Shown: positions 26,427 to 36,309, counted from the first letter of the stretch. The stretch is DNA of 64,000 nucleotides from Cohaesibacter haloalkalitolerans (GCF_003574655.1 NZ_QNUM01000007.1:186001-250000), one strand, 5' to 3'. Notes: generated by a model from the letters alone, not told the origin. Made by a program: numbers and translations.

Positions 26427-27329
26427 ATGCATCACCTTCAGCAACGCCAGATCGAAGCCTTTCGGGCCGTCATGATTGCCGGGTCGATCAGTGCTGCCGC
26501 CGCCAACCTCAATATCACCCAGCCCGCCGTCAGTCGTCTGATCAGGGATCTGGAGACGGAAATCGGCTTTGCGCTGTTTGACAGGGTCAGGGGTCGCCTC
26601 GTGCCACGGGCACAGGCGTCACAGCTGTTTCACGAAGTGGAGCGAGTTTTCGTCGGCCTTGATCACATCTCCCGTGTTGCACAGGACATCAATGCCGCCA
26701 CGGAAGGGTTCATCCGGTTGGGCACGGTCAGTTCGCTCAACAAGGTCTGCGCGGCAACAGTGGTTCCCGAGGTTCTGGCCGCCCATCCGCGACTCAGCAT
26801 CATATTCGATACCGAAAGCACCGAGCGCGTGCTCGATCTGGTCAGCCTCAGGCATTATGATTTCGGCCTGATCTGCAGCGAGTATGACCCCACAAGCCTC
26901 GACAGCGTTCTGCTCGGGCGCGGCAATGCCGTTGCGGTGGTTGCCACCAACCACCCGCTGGCCGACCTGCAAAGCGTCAATCTGGAACAACTGGCCGGAC
27001 AGCGCCTCATCCTGCCGGGCAGAACCTCTCCCCTGCGCCTGTCTCTCGACAAGGAGATCACCGCAGTCAATCTCGCCATCAACAACCCGATAGAAGCATC
27101 GCTGGCCAATGGCTGCACGCTGGCAGCATCTGGCCTCGGCGTTGCGATCACCGACCCGCTCGCCGCGCGAACGTCATCGGTCCAGGCCAGAATTCTGACC
27201 CTCGAACCGGCAATCGAGGTGTCCTATCATCTGGTGCGGTTGGCGAAGGAGAAAACATCGGGGCCACTGGCGCTATTCGAGGAAAGCCTGAAGAGGGCTG
27301 TCGATGCACTGTTAGCCCCTGCGCCCTGA
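26427..27329 (+). CDS. LysR-family regulator of the nucleoside operon
   Basis: A 300-residue LysR protein. The helix-turn-helix occupies about residues 5-60 ('AFRAVMIAGSISAAAANLNITQPAVSRLIRDLE'), followed by the effector-binding domain. It is transcribed divergently from the nucleoside-transporter operon across 136 bp, the usual arrangement for a LysR protein controlling its neighbour. Start ATG 26427 places the helix-turn-helix at the normal position; ATG 26400 would add nine residues. The inducer is probably a nucleoside or ribose derivative (inference). Confidence 0.9.
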   Translation: MHHLQQRQIEAFRAVMIAGSISAAAANLNITQPAVSRLIRDLETEIGFALFDRVRGRLVPRAQASQLFHEVERVFVGLDHISRVAQDINAATEGFIRLGTVSSLNKVCAATVVPEVLAAHPRLSIIFDTESTERVLDLVSLRHYDFGLICSEYDPTSLDSVLLGRGNAVAVVATNHPLADLQSVNLEQLAGQRLILPGRTSPLRLSLDKEITAVNLAINNPIEASLANGCTLAASGLGVAITDPLAARTSSVQARILTLEPAIEVSYHLVRLAKEKTSGPLALFEESLKRAVDALLAPAP

Positions 27330-27349
27330 GATGATGGTTCGTCGCAGAT

Positions 27350-28141
27350 CTATTGGTAGTCGTTGCAGTTTGAATTGTCGCTGTTGCCCGGATTGTCTTC
27401 CCTGGCCTCGACAATTGCGCCATTGTCCCAGCAAAGACGGCGGAAGGAATAGGCAATGATCTGTCCCTTGGTCAGCTCGAATGTGGTGGAGCTGGAGCCG
27501 CTACCCCCCACCTGACCACTGACATTGATCTTTGGCACAGTCGCCTCTGCATTGATGGTCCCATTGACACTGGTGATGCTTTTGATTTTCAGGCTCGTTG
27601 CATAGACGACGCTATCCACGATCCTGAACTTGGGGTCCTGAAAGCGGTGCTTCTTGCCAGCGTCTCCGGATTGATATTCATCGGAAAGCTTGCGGTACAT
27701 CTCTTCCCAGTCGCCGGGGCGAATGATGATGACCGCATAGTCCTCGTCCTTGTCGATTTTCGCATCGCCCTTGACGCCGCCCGAAAAGTCGACATTGGAG
27801 ATATCTCCGGATGCGTTGGCATCGACAGAGGCCTGCAGGATGAATTTGCCTTTTGACTTGGCGGCTCTGGTTTCAAGGCTGGAGAGGCCATCGAGCATAC
27901 CGTTGGTCTTGAAGCCATTGATGACGAACGCACCCAACGGCCCCTTTCCGGTCACACGCCCATAGCTGCCAAGCCCCTTGACCTCCTCGGCTCCACGGAT
28001 GCGGAAATAGGTCTTGTCGAACTTGAAATAGGCCCCAAGTGGGAATTTTATCGTGTTGTTGACGTAGGTTGCAGCTTGCTGCGCCTGGGCAACAGCAAGC
28101 CCTCCAGTCAGATAGACAACAGCTGAAAATAGCAGACGCAT
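27350..28141 (-). CDS. Secreted protein of unknown function
   Basis: A 263-residue protein that I do not recognise. It has an N-terminal signal peptide (MRLLFSAVVYLTGGLAVAQA, cleavage before QQAAT). The rest is polar, rich in glycine, lysine and beta-prone stretches, including a repeat-like region of alternating 'DISNVDFSGGVKGDAKID' and 'NAEATVPKINVSGQVGG'. A single cysteine pair (near 238 and 258) could form a disulfide. It converges on the LysR gene with a 20-bp gap and seems monocistronic. Confidence 0.7.
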   Translation of the reverse strand: MRLLFSAVVYLTGGLAVAQAQQAATYVNNTIKFPLGAYFKFDKTYFRIRGAEEVKGLGSYGRVTGKGPLGAFVINGFKTNGMLDGLSSLETRAAKSKGKFILQASVDANASGDISNVDFSGGVKGDAKIDKDEDYAVIIIRPGDWEEMYRKLSDEYQSGDAGKKHRFQDPKFRIVDSVVYATSLKIKSITSVNGTINAEATVPKINVSGQVGGSGSSSTTFELTKGQIIAYSFRRLCWDNGAIVEAREDNPGNSDNSNCNDYQ

Positions 28142-28294
28142 GGTTCCCTCCCCCCGTCAGAAGCCAGCCTGTGCGGCTGTACAATAGAGCAAACCGCAAC
28201 ACCAATTCATGGAACATGCTATCACAAACAATTCATGGTTGAAATGTTGTCTATCGTACCATTGTGCTGCATGCCTCTGAGCGCAGGCGTTCAA

Positions 28295-29329
28295 TCAGCC
28301 AGCTCGCCGGGTCGAATCGCGCACTACGAGTTTGAAGCCGGTGTCGATATTGCGGCGCTTGACGCTATGGGGTTCCTCGATTTCGGCCAGCAGCATGTCA
28401 ATCGCCATCTTGCCGATCTGAAAACGCGGAGTGGCGATCGCCGTGAGGGCCGGATACATGTGCTGTGTCATTTCCATATCGTGGAAACTGCAGATTCCGA
28501 GCTGCTCGGGTACGGAAATGAGGCGGCGCCGGGCCTCCATCAAGGCCCCGATGCCGAGGTCATCGTTGTTGCAGAAGACGGCATCCACACTCTGATCACG
28601 GGACAGCAGTTCTTCCAGCAGATGACGCCCGAGACCGACCGAGGAGGACTGTGGCGTTATCACCATTCGGTGCTCATCCCACAGACCAACCTCCTGACAG
28701 GCCTTGCGGAAACCGTCCAGACGTCGCCGGGATCGGGAATCAAGCCGCGCCCCGACAGCGCCCGGCGTGCGATAGCCGCACTCGATCAGATGACGCGCCG
28801 CTGCATAGCCAGCGGCTTCATGATCAAACCCGACAGACATGTCAATGGGAGGCTCGCCAAAATCCATGATCTGGACAACGGGGCAATGAGCGCCCGCCAA
28901 CATGCCACGCGCCTTTTCCGTCTGCTCAAAGCCCGTCACGATCAAACCGGCGGGCTTCTGCCTGAGGAAAGTGCCGATCAGGGCCTCCTCCTTGAGGGCG
29001 CTGTAGCGGGTATCACCGATCTGGATGAAGAAGCGAGTGTCTTCGCTGCCTTGATAGATGCCTTCCAGAACATCCTCGAACACGGTGTTGGTGAGGGAAG
29101 GCAGCAACAATCCAATGTTGTAGGTCACCTTGGAGGCAAGGGCAGACGCCGCCGGGTCCGGGCTATAGCCCAGCTTCCTGATTGCTTCCTCGACCCTGAT
29201 GCGCATCTGAGGCGACACAAGCTCCGGCGAACGGATGGTTCGCGAAACCGTGATTGCACTAACATTTGCCGCTTTTGCCACATCAACAAGCGTTGGCTTC
29301 CTGGATGATGATGATCGTCGTTTTGCCAT
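28295..29329 (-). CDS. LacI-family regulator (sugar-acid operon repressor)
   Basis: A 344-residue repressor. The LacI helix-turn-helix and hinge are at residues 12-65 ('TLVDVAKAANVSAITVSRTIRSPELVSPQ'), followed by a periplasmic-binding-protein-like effector domain. The overall style matches GntR-type (gluconate) LacI regulators. It diverges from the TRAP/sugar-acid operon, and an 18-bp palindrome with a central CG lies between them. It probably represses both genes until a sugar acid or its keto-deoxy intermediate appears. Confidence 0.92.
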   Translation of the reverse strand: MAKRRSSSSRKPTLVDVAKAANVSAITVSRTIRSPELVSPQMRIRVEEAIRKLGYSPDPAASALASKVTYNIGLLLPSLTNTVFEDVLEGIYQGSEDTRFFIQIGDTRYSALKEEALIGTFLRQKPAGLIVTGFEQTEKARGMLAGAHCPVVQIMDFGEPPIDMSVGFDHEAAGYAAARHLIECGYRTPGAVGARLDSRSRRRLDGFRKACQEVGLWDEHRMVITPQSSSVGLGRHLLEELLSRDQSVDAVFCNNDDLGIGALMEARRRLISVPEQLGICSFHDMEMTQHMYPALTAIATPRFQIGKMAIDMLLAEIEEPHSVKRRNIDTGFKLVVRDSTRRAG

Positions 29330-29383
29330 GCCGTATAATAACTTATAAAATTTCTCTGTCTATAGCCATTTAGCTCATTGACG

Positions 29384-29401
29384 AATGATTGCGCAATCAT
29401 T
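29384..29401. promoter_or_regulatory. LacI-family operator candidate
   Basis: AATGATTGC followed by GCAATCATT is a perfect 18-bp palindrome with the central CG typical of LacI-family operators. It is 55 bp before the LacI gene start and 110 bp before dctP, in the divergent promoter region. Confidence 0.7.
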
Positions 29402-29510
29402 TATCACTATGAGCACGGCAGCAATCCTTCCCTTTGGAGGAAGGGGAGGATCTGCCCGCCCATCATCGATGGGAAAGCCTAGTTATGGATTCACGGGAGG
29501 AAATCATACT

Positions 29511-30536
29511 ATGAAGCTTGTCACTATCCGCGCGCTGGCCCTCGGCGCCGTCTCCATCATGGCATTGGCCTCGGGCGCATTCGCTCAGGACTATGCCTTG
29601 CGCTTCCAGTCGTCAGACCCGGCAGGCAACCCCAACTTCGGGCTGCAACAGGACTGGACCAAAATGGTCGCCGAAAAGACCGGTGGTCGGGTTACCATCG
29701 AAATGATGCCGGTTGAAACCATCGTTGCACACAGTGAAACCCAGGATGCCGTTGCCGGTGGCATCATCGACGGTCATTTCACCGACACGTCCTACTTTGC
29801 TGGCAAGGAACCTGCCCTTGGCCTGATCGCCAACCCGGTTGGGGCATGGTCCGACCCGCAGCAGATGCTCGATTTTGTCTATAATGGTGGTGGCAAGGAA
29901 CTCATGAACGAGATCCTAGAACCATATGGCCTGCACTTCATCGGGCCGACCACTCCGGGTCTGGAAGCCTTCGTTTCCAAGGTGCCGCTGGATGGCGTCG
30001 ACGACCTCAAGGGCCTCAAACTGCGCGCGCCGGAAGGCATGGTGCAGAAGGTCTTTGCCGCAGCAGGCGCCGCTCCGGTGAACCTGCCCGGCTCGGAAGT
30101 CTTCACCTCGCTCGACAAGGGCGTGATCGATGCTGCCGACTACAACACCTTCTCGACCAACCAGTCGCAGGGTCTGCATGACATCGCCAAACATCCGGTC
30201 TATCCGGGCTTCCACTCCCTGCCGCTGATCGAGGTCAGCATCAACAAGGCAACATGGGATTCCATGCCAGCCGATCTGCAGGAACAGGTCACCGAAGCAA
30301 CCAAGGAATTCGCCCAGTATCAGATTGGCAAACTGAATGAGCGTGACAAGGAAGCCGTTGCCAATGCTCCTGCCGATCTGGTCATCCATAACTGGTCTGC
30401 AGAAGAACGCGCCAAGTTCCGCTCCATCGCCAAGAAACAGTGGGCCGAGGCTGCCAAAGCCTCTCCATACTCACAGAAGGTCTATGACACCCTGATTGCC
30501 TATCTGGAAAGCAAGGGCCTCATGGGAGCCGACTAG
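29511..30536 (+). CDS. TRAP transporter substrate-binding protein (DctP family)
   Basis: A 341-residue periplasmic protein with a Sec signal peptide (cleavage near 'GAFAQDY'). Family features include 'DLKGLKLRAPEGMVQKVFAAAGAAPVNLPGSEVFTSLDKGVIDAAD', in which the arginine of 'KLRAP' is the carboxylate anchor conserved in TRAP binding proteins. This predicts a carboxylate ligand, here a sugar acid. Start ATG 29511 has GGGAGG upstream; a longer frame to 29385 lacks a signal peptide at its N-terminus. Confidence 0.93.
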   Translation: MKLVTIRALALGAVSIMALASGAFAQDYALRFQSSDPAGNPNFGLQQDWTKMVAEKTGGRVTIEMMPVETIVAHSETQDAVAGGIIDGHFTDTSYFAGKEPALGLIANPVGAWSDPQQMLDFVYNGGGKELMNEILEPYGLHFIGPTTPGLEAFVSKVPLDGVDDLKGLKLRAPEGMVQKVFAAAGAAPVNLPGSEVFTSLDKGVIDAADYNTFSTNQSQGLHDIAKHPVYPGFHSLPLIEVSINKATWDSMPADLQEQVTEATKEFAQYQIGKLNERDKEAVANAPADLVIHNWSAEERAKFRSIAKKQWAEAAKASPYSQKVYDTLIAYLESKGLMGAD

Positions 30537-30653
30537 AAGCGCCGGGCGGGAAATCCTTTCCTGCCGAGAGATGCGTTGACCTGACGTCATCTTGATGTGC
30601 GCCACCCCCGGTGCACAGGACGCTCCGATCGTTATGTCTCGTCTGACGAGGCG

Positions 30654-30679
30654 GGTTCCGGCCAAAGCTGGCCGGAACC
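30654..30679 (+). other. Hairpin between dctP and dctQ-type genes
   Basis: A perfect 10-bp stem, GGTTCCGGCC/GGCCGGAACC, with a 6-nt loop in the 174-bp gap after the binding-protein gene. The tail (TCTTCCCCC) is a poor terminator, so mRNA stabilisation or partial attenuation is more likely. Confidence 0.6.
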
Positions 30680-30710
30680 TCTTCCCCCACTGGCAACCCA
30701 CAGGTGTCAA

Positions 30711-31286
30711 ATGTCCGGAGCAGAAAAATCGAACGACCAAGCCAGCATTGCTGAGCACAAGAAACCGCCTCAGGCCTGCGCTGAAGCAGGACTGTTTGGC
30801 AGAATCATCAACAGGATGGGCATTGTCTTCTCTGTTGCGATCCTGATCTCGGCGGGCATTCTCTTTCTCGAAGTCTGCATGCGCTACATCTTCAACAGCC
30901 CGACGACCTGGGCCCATGAAACCGTGGTGTTTCTCAACGCGTGCGCCTTCATCTTCGGCGGCCTCTATGTCGCCGCCCACAACAAGCACATTCGCGTTGT
31001 GCTTCTTTACAACATGATCCCGGAAGGCCCACGCCGCTATCTCGACGCTGCCATCTCCTTTGTCTGCATGGTATCAACCGGCTTCTTTGCCTTTGCGTCA
31101 TGGTCAAGCATTCAGCGGGCCATCTGGACCCCACAGGGCAAATTCCATCTGGAAACCAGCGGCTCTGCCTGGAACCCGCCCTTCCCGGGCACTCTCAAGG
31201 TTTTCCTTTTTGTCATCATGATTGCGCTGACCATCCAGTTTCTGATCTACACGATCAGGTTTGCCCAGAAAGCGGGAGCTAAATGA
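30711..31286 (+). CDS. TRAP transporter small permease subunit (DctQ family)
   Basis: A 191-residue membrane protein with four hydrophobic segments (about 38-60, 72-92, 110-130, 163-183), the standard DctQ topology. 'ILFLEVCMRYIFNSPTTWAHETVVFLNA' is the conserved second-segment region. Start ATG 30711 with AGGTG upstream; the preceding frame lacks features. Its stop overlaps the large permease start. Confidence 0.9.
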   Translation: MSGAEKSNDQASIAEHKKPPQACAEAGLFGRIINRMGIVFSVAILISAGILFLEVCMRYIFNSPTTWAHETVVFLNACAFIFGGLYVAAHNKHIRVVLLYNMIPEGPRRYLDAAISFVCMVSTGFFAFASWSSIQRAIWTPQGKFHLETSGSAWNPPFPGTLKVFLFVIMIALTIQFLIYTIRFAQKAGAK

Positions 31287-32602
31287 TGGACTTCCTTATG
31301 AATTTGAAGGCGTTGGGCATCGAGGGTGCCACATTCGCCATGTTCGTCACGCTTGTGGGTCTGTTGTTGACCGGCATGCCGCTGGCCTTCGTCACCCTGC
31401 TGGTCGCGCTGATCTTCGCGCTCGGCTGGATGGGGCCGATGGTCCTGCCGCTGATTTCGAGCCGCATTTTCAGTTTCGTCAACTCCTTCGTCTTTGTCTC
31501 GGTGCCGATGTTCGTGCTGATGGCCGCCATTCTGGACCGATCGGGCATAGCGAGGGACCTGTTCGACGCCATGAAGCTGCTGGCCGGTCGCATCCGTGGT
31601 GGCGTTGCCCTGCAGACCCTGCTGGTTGCCGTCATTCTGGCCGCCATGTCGGGTATCGTTGGCGGCGAGGTCATCCTGCTTGGCATGCTGGCCCTGCCGC
31701 AGATGCTGCGCCTTGGCTATGACCGCAAGCTGGCAATCGGTGTCTGCTGTGCCGGTGGAGCGCTGGGCACCATGGTGCCGCCATCCATCGTGTTGATCAT
31801 CTATGGTCTGACGGCCAACGTCTCTATCGGCGACCTGTTCACGGCCTCCTTTGTTCCCGGCTTCATGCTGGCCAGCTTCTATGCGGTCTACATCCTGTTC
31901 CGGGCCTATACCAACCCCAAGCTCGCCCCCATTGCCGAACCGGAAGACATGACCCGCGAGGAGAAAGTCCGCCTGCTGAAGGCCCTGTTCCTTCCGGTCA
32001 TGGTCGTCATCTTCGTGCTAGGTTCGATCTATGGCGGCATTGCCTCGGTGACCGAAGCTTCGGCGGTTGGCGTGGTCGGCGTGTTGCTATCCACCGTCAT
32101 TCGCGGCGAGTTCAACAAGGCCCTGCTGCTTGGCGCCATCCGGCAGACCCTGTCAACGGTCGGCATGATCGTCTGGATCGGCATCGGTGCTTCGGCTCTG
32201 GTCGGCGTGTTCAACCTCATGGGCGGCACACGCTTTGTGTCTCAGCTGATTCAGGGCGTTTCGGACGAACCGATGGTGATCATCCTGTTCATGATGGGCA
32301 TCCTGTTCCTGCTCGGCATGTTCCTTGACTGGGTTGGCATTGCCCTTCTGTGCATGCCGATTTTCGTACCGATCGTAAAAAGCCTTGGCTATGATCCGGT
32401 CTGGTTCGGCGTGGTCTTTGCCATGAACATGCAGGTCAGCTTCCTGTCTCCGCCATTCGGTCCGGCCGCATTCTATTTGAAATCCGTGACCCCACCGGAT
32501 ATCTCTTTGGGTGAAATCTTCAAGTCGCTCTTCCCCTTCATCTGTCTCCAGATTCTGGCTGTCGCCACCTTGCTCATCTTCCCCGGCATCACCGGCCGCT
32601 AG
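31283..32602 (+). CDS. TRAP transporter large permease subunit (DctM family)
   Basis: A 439-residue permease with about twelve hydrophobic segments. 'GGEVILLGMLALPQMLRLGYDRKLAIGVCCAGGALGTMVPPSI' and the C-terminal 'MQVSFLSPPFGPAAFYLKSV' are typical DctM segments. The start overlaps the small permease stop by ATGA. With dctP and dctQ genes it forms a complete Na+-driven carboxylate importer. Confidence 0.94.
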   Translation: MMDFLMNLKALGIEGATFAMFVTLVGLLLTGMPLAFVTLLVALIFALGWMGPMVLPLISSRIFSFVNSFVFVSVPMFVLMAAILDRSGIARDLFDAMKLLAGRIRGGVALQTLLVAVILAAMSGIVGGEVILLGMLALPQMLRLGYDRKLAIGVCCAGGALGTMVPPSIVLIIYGLTANVSIGDLFTASFVPGFMLASFYAVYILFRAYTNPKLAPIAEPEDMTREEKVRLLKALFLPVMVVIFVLGSIYGGIASVTEASAVGVVGVLLSTVIRGEFNKALLLGAIRQTLSTVGMIVWIGIGASALVGVFNLMGGTRFVSQLIQGVSDEPMVIILFMMGILFLLGMFLDWVGIALLCMPIFVPIVKSLGYDPVWFGVVFAMNMQVSFLSPPFGPAAFYLKSVTPPDISLGEIFKSLFPFICLQILAVATLLIFPGITGR

Positions 32603-32631
32603 ACAGATGAAGAGCCAATAAGGAAATCGCT

Positions 32632-34431
32632 ATGTCCAGCAACAACAAACGCCGCCCGCTCCGCTCGGAGCTCTGGTTCAACGACCTCTCCAACCCCGAG
32701 ATGACGGCGATCTACATCGAACGCTACCTCAACTATGGCATGACCCTTGAGGAACTGCAGTCAGGCAAGCCAATCATCGGCATCGCCCAGACCGGCTCGG
32801 ACCTTTCGCCCTGCAACCGGCATCATCTGGAACTGACCAAGCGGGTGCGTGATGGCATCCGCACTGCAGGCGGCATCCCGATGGAAATCCCGGTGCATCC
32901 GATCCAGGAGACCGGCAAGCGCCCCACGGCCATGCTCGACCGCAACCTTGCCTATCTCGGGCTGGTCGAGGCCCTGCACGGCTATCCGATCGACGCCGTT
33001 GTGCTGAACATCGGCTGCGACAAGACCACCCCTGCCCTGCTGATGGCAGCGGCAACGGTGAATATTCCCGCCATCGCCCTATCGGTCGGCCCGATGCTGA
33101 ACGGCTGGTACAAGGGGCAACGGTCCGGTTCCGGCTCGATCATCTGGGAAGCTCGCCAGCAGTTCGCCGCGGGGGCCATCGACGCCAAGCAGTTCCTGCA
33201 GATGGCGGCCTCCTCGGCGCCCTCCGTCGGCTATTGCAACACCATGGGCACTGCCTCGACCATGAACAGCCTGGCCGAAGCCCTTGGCATGCAGTTGCCC
33301 GGCTCGGCCTCCATTCCGGCGCCATACCGGGAGCGTTCGCAAATCTCCTATGAGGTGGGCGAACGCATTGTTGACATGGTGTTCGAGGATCTCAAACCGG
33401 CTGACATCATGACGCGCGAGGCCTTCGAGAACGCCATCGTCATCAACTCGGCGATTGGCGGCTCGACCAACGCGCCCATTCACCTCAACGCCATCGCCCG
33501 CCACCTTGGCGTCGAGCTGGCCAACGAGGACTGGGACAGCATCGGCTATGACATTCCGCTGCTGTCCAATGTGCAGCCTGCAGGGGAATATCTCGGCGAA
33601 GACTTCTACCGGGCAGGCGGCCTGCCAGCAGTGATCGGCGAGCTGCTGCGTGCAGGTCTCATCCCGCATCCGGACATTATCACCGTCACGGGCAAGCCCT
33701 TCAGGGAACTTTATCAGGATTGCCAGATCGAGGAACAGGAAGTCATCCGTCCGGTCAGTGCCCCCCTCACTGCCAAGGCCGGGTTCCTCAATCTGAGCGG
33801 CAACCTGTTCGACACCGCCATCATGAAGACCTCCGTCATCGATGACGAATTCCGCAACCGCTATCTGTCCAACCCGGAGGATCCAAACGCCTTTGAAGGT
33901 CCGGCCTTCGTGTTTGACGGTCCGGAAGACTTCCACAAGCGGATCGACGACCCTGAACTCGGCATTACCGCTCACAGCATTCTGGTCATGCGTGGCGCCG
34001 GCCCGATCGGCTACCCCGGTGGCGCCGAAGTGGTCAACATGCGCCCACCGTCCTATCTGATCAAACAGGACGTCCACGCCATGCCGTGCATCGGCGACGG
34101 CAGACAGTCGGGCACCTCCGGGTCCGCCTCGATCCTTAACGTCTCGCCGGAAGCGGCAGCCGGTGGCAACCTCGCCATCATCAGGGACGGTGATCGCCTG
34201 CGCGTTGATCTCAACAAGCGAACGGTCATGCTTCAGGTCTCCAACGAGGAAATCGCCAAACGGCGCGAAGCGTTGCTCGCCAGTGGCGGCCCGGTCGTGC
34301 CGGAGAGCCAGACCCCGTGGCAGGCGCTGTTTCGTCAACATGTTCGTCCCTTCTCCGAGGGCATGATCATGGAAGGTGCAGACAGCTATCGGAACATTGG
34401 CAACACCAAGGTTCCACGCCACAGCCACTAA
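32632..34431 (+). CDS. IlvD/Edd-family sugar-acid dehydratase
   Basis: A 599-residue dehydratase. The three cysteines that bind the [2Fe-2S] cluster are visible in 'SPCNRHH' (about residue 63), '[12 protein letters not shown]' (about 131) and '[11 protein letters not shown]' (about 204); the pattern and length match sugar-acid dehydratases (L-arabinonate or D-xylonate type) rather than branched-chain IlvD. It removes water from an aldonic acid to give a 2-keto-3-deoxy acid. The downstream kinase and aldolase suggest a six-carbon substrate such as gluconate or galactonate stereoisomers. Start ATG 32632, 30 bp after the permease. Confidence 0.9.
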   Translation: MSSNNKRRPLRSELWFNDLSNPEMTAIYIERYLNYGMTLEELQSGKPIIGIAQTGSDLSPCNRHHLELTKRVRDGIRTAGGIPMEIPVHPIQETGKRPTAMLDRNLAYLGLVEALHGYPIDAVVLNIGCDKTTPALLMAAATVNIPAIALSVGPMLNGWYKGQRSGSGSIIWEARQQFAAGAIDAKQFLQMAASSAPSVGYCNTMGTASTMNSLAEALGMQLPGSASIPAPYRERSQISYEVGERIVDMVFEDLKPADIMTREAFENAIVINSAIGGSTNAPIHLNAIARHLGVELANEDWDSIGYDIPLLSNVQPAGEYLGEDFYRAGGLPAVIGELLRAGLIPHPDIITVTGKPFRELYQDCQIEEQEVIRPVSAPLTAKAGFLNLSGNLFDTAIMKTSVIDDEFRNRYLSNPEDPNAFEGPAFVFDGPEDFHKRIDDPELGITAHSILVMRGAGPIGYPGGAEVVNMRPPSYLIKQDVHAMPCIGDGRQSGTSGSASILNVSPEAAAGGNLAIIRDGDRLRVDLNKRTVMLQVSNEEIAKRREALLASGGPVVPESQTPWQALFRQHVRPFSEGMIMEGADSYRNIGNTKVPRHSH

Positions 34432-34559
34432 TCCCCGCAAGATGATTGCCGGAGCGCCTCATTTCGCGTTCCGGCAATTGTTTTTTCTCCCGATCGGGTC
34501 CATCCTCTCTTCGCATCCACCCGATCGCGGCAGCCTTTCTGATTTGCCGGAGCCCCCAC

Positions 34560-35489
34560 ATGACGCCCAATTCCCCAAAGCCCATTCTCTTCGTCGGAGC
34601 CCTGACCGAAGACAGCATTTTCCGAGTGAGCGGCTTTGCCCGCGGGTCGGGCAAGTTTCTGGCCGAGGTTGCCACACGCAATGCGGCTGGCATGGCCTCC
34701 AGTGCCGCAACGGCAGCCGCCCGCGTCGGCGGCAAGACTGCCCTTTGGGCAAGCGTTGGCGATGATGCTGCAGGCAAAGAGCTGATCCGGGACCTTCAGG
34801 CGGAAAGGGTCGACTGCGGCTTTGTCCGGACCGTTGAAGGAGGCAAGAGCGCGCGGGCGATCATCATCGTTGATGAAACCGGCGAGCGCTGGATCGTGGT
34901 CGACTATGACCCGGTGACCCAGTCCCCGCCCTCAAGTCTGCCCACAGACGATTTCTCCAAATTCCAAGCGGTTATGTGCGATGTGCGCTGGCCCGGCGCG
35001 GCAGCACTGGCGCTTGATGCCGCCCGTGCGGCAGGTGCCATGGCCATTCTTGATGCCGACGTAGCCCCAAGGGATGTGCTGCTGGATCTGGCCGGACGCG
35101 CCACCCATCTTATCGCGTCCGAGCCCGGCGCCTCGATCCTGTGCGACCGGCCAATCTCGCCGCAGGAAGCCGTCACCGCGCTCAACGACAAATATGGCGT
35201 CGTGGTCTGCGTCACGGCAGGCGGCGATGGCACCTACTGGTGCCCGGCAGAAGGGGGCGCGGTGCGCCATGTCCCCGGCCCCAAGGTCAAGGTGGTCGAC
35301 ACGCTGGCCGCTGGCGATGTCTTCCACGGCACCATTGCTCAAGCCCTGTGCGAGGGGCAGCCGATGGAAGACGCCATCCGCTTTGCCAGCGCCGCAGCAG
35401 CCCTCAAATGCACCGTGTTCGGTGGCCGCCTGGGCGCGCCCGGACGCGAAGAAACCATCAAGCTGATGAAGGAAACCTATCATGGATGA
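34560..35489 (+). CDS. PfkB-family sugar kinase, probable 2-keto-3-deoxygluconokinase
   Basis: A 309-residue kinase. It has the PfkB N-terminal glycine-rich region and the C-terminal ATP signature, but the usual DTxGAGD reads 'VDTLAAGDVFHG', with Ala for the first Gly; the catalytic Asp is retained. Context between a sugar-acid dehydratase and a KDPG-type aldolase predicts phosphorylation of 2-keto-3-deoxy-gluconate or -galactonate. Start ATG 34560 has GGAG seven bases upstream. Its 3' end overlaps the aldolase by 8 bp. Confidence 0.85.
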   Translation: MTPNSPKPILFVGALTEDSIFRVSGFARGSGKFLAEVATRNAAGMASSAATAAARVGGKTALWASVGDDAAGKELIRDLQAERVDCGFVRTVEGGKSARAIIIVDETGERWIVVDYDPVTQSPPSSLPTDDFSKFQAVMCDVRWPGAAALALDAARAAGAMAILDADVAPRDVLLDLAGRATHLIASEPGASILCDRPISPQEAVTALNDKYGVVVCVTAGGDGTYWCPAEGGAVRHVPGPKVKVVDTLAAGDVFHGTIAQALCEGQPMEDAIRFASAAAALKCTVFGGRLGAPGREETIKLMKETYHG

Positions 35490-36117
35490 GCAAACCCTGA
35501 TTGCCAAACTGAAGACCGGCCCCGTCGTTCCCGTGATCAATCCGCCATCCGTCGAGGCGTGCCTTGCGGCCACCGATGCGCTTGTTGCGGGCGGCGCCAT
35601 CGCCATCGAGATCACCCTGCGCTCGGCCATCGCCCCCAAGGCGCTGGAAGCCTGTCGCAAGGCCCATCCGGATATCGTGATCGGCGCGGGCAGCGTCATG
35701 GACGTGGAACGCTACGATCAGGCCGAAGCGCTGGGCGCCGATTTCACCATCGCTCCGGGGCGGTGTCTGCAGGTCGAGGAACGGGCCAAGGGGCGATCGC
35801 TTGTGCATGTGCCGGGGATCGTGACCCCGTCCGAGATCATCCAGGCCCGTCTCGACGGGTTCAAGCTTTTGAAATTCTATCCTTCCGAAGCGGCTGGCGG
35901 AGCAAAGACCCTCAAGGATTTCGGGCACATCTTCCCGGACATCACGCTGATGCCGTCCGGCGGCATCACCTTTGACACCCTGCCCGGCTATGCGGCCATT
36001 CCCATTGTGCTGTCGGTTGGCGGCTCGTGGATGTATGCCAAGGGCGGCGCCTATCGCACGCCTGAGGACATGGCCGAACAGATGCGCCTGTCTCTCAAGG
36101 CCATGCTGCCCGGCTAG
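35482..36117 (+). CDS. KDPG/KDPGal aldolase
   Basis: A 211-residue class I aldolase that splits a 2-keto-3-deoxy-6-phospho sugar acid to pyruvate and glyceraldehyde 3-phosphate. The general-base Glu lies in 'AIEITLRS' (near 45) and the Schiff-base Lys in 'KLLKFYPSEAAGG' (near 133). 'MPSGGITFDTLPGY' and 'LSVGGSWM' bind phosphate. Its start overlaps the kinase stop, so they are co-translated. It completes an Entner-Doudoroff-type branch; whether gluconate or galactonate series is open. A terminator follows. Confidence 0.92.
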   Translation: MDEQTLIAKLKTGPVVPVINPPSVEACLAATDALVAGGAIAIEITLRSAIAPKALEACRKAHPDIVIGAGSVMDVERYDQAEALGADFTIAPGRCLQVEERAKGRSLVHVPGIVTPSEIIQARLDGFKLLKFYPSEAAGGAKTLKDFGHIFPDITLMPSGGITFDTLPGYAAIPIVLSVGGSWMYAKGGAYRTPEDMAEQMRLSLKAMLPG

Positions 36118-36149
36118 GGCCAGAGGCCTCTGACGACGTACAATTTTGA

Positions 36150-36182
36150 TGGCTGGAAGCCTTGCTTCCGGCCATTTTCTTT
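36150..36182 (+). terminator. Terminator of the sugar-acid operon
   Basis: An 11-bp stem (36150-36160 with 36164-36174, one T-G pair), 3-nt loop, followed by TTTTCTTT, 32 bp after the aldolase stop. Confidence 0.85.
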
Positions 36183-36309
36183 CCCCGCCAAATGAGCGCG
36201 ATAGGGTTGAATGTGCTTGAAACCGGCAGGTTGCGTTTCTATCATGAGGTTCAAGAAGCTGGCCTGCAATTCGCTTGCTGTGCCGCATTTTCTTTTGAGG
36301 GGCAAACAC

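Noticed and set aside
33079-34440. Minus-strand open frame of 453 codons
   Set aside because: It is antisense to the IlvD/Edd dehydratase, whose cluster cysteines are intact.
32632-36117. Sulfo-Entner-Doudoroff pathway
   Set aside because: That route needs no keto-deoxy sugar kinase, whereas a PfkB kinase is encoded between the dehydratase and the aldolase, fitting a phosphorylated branch.
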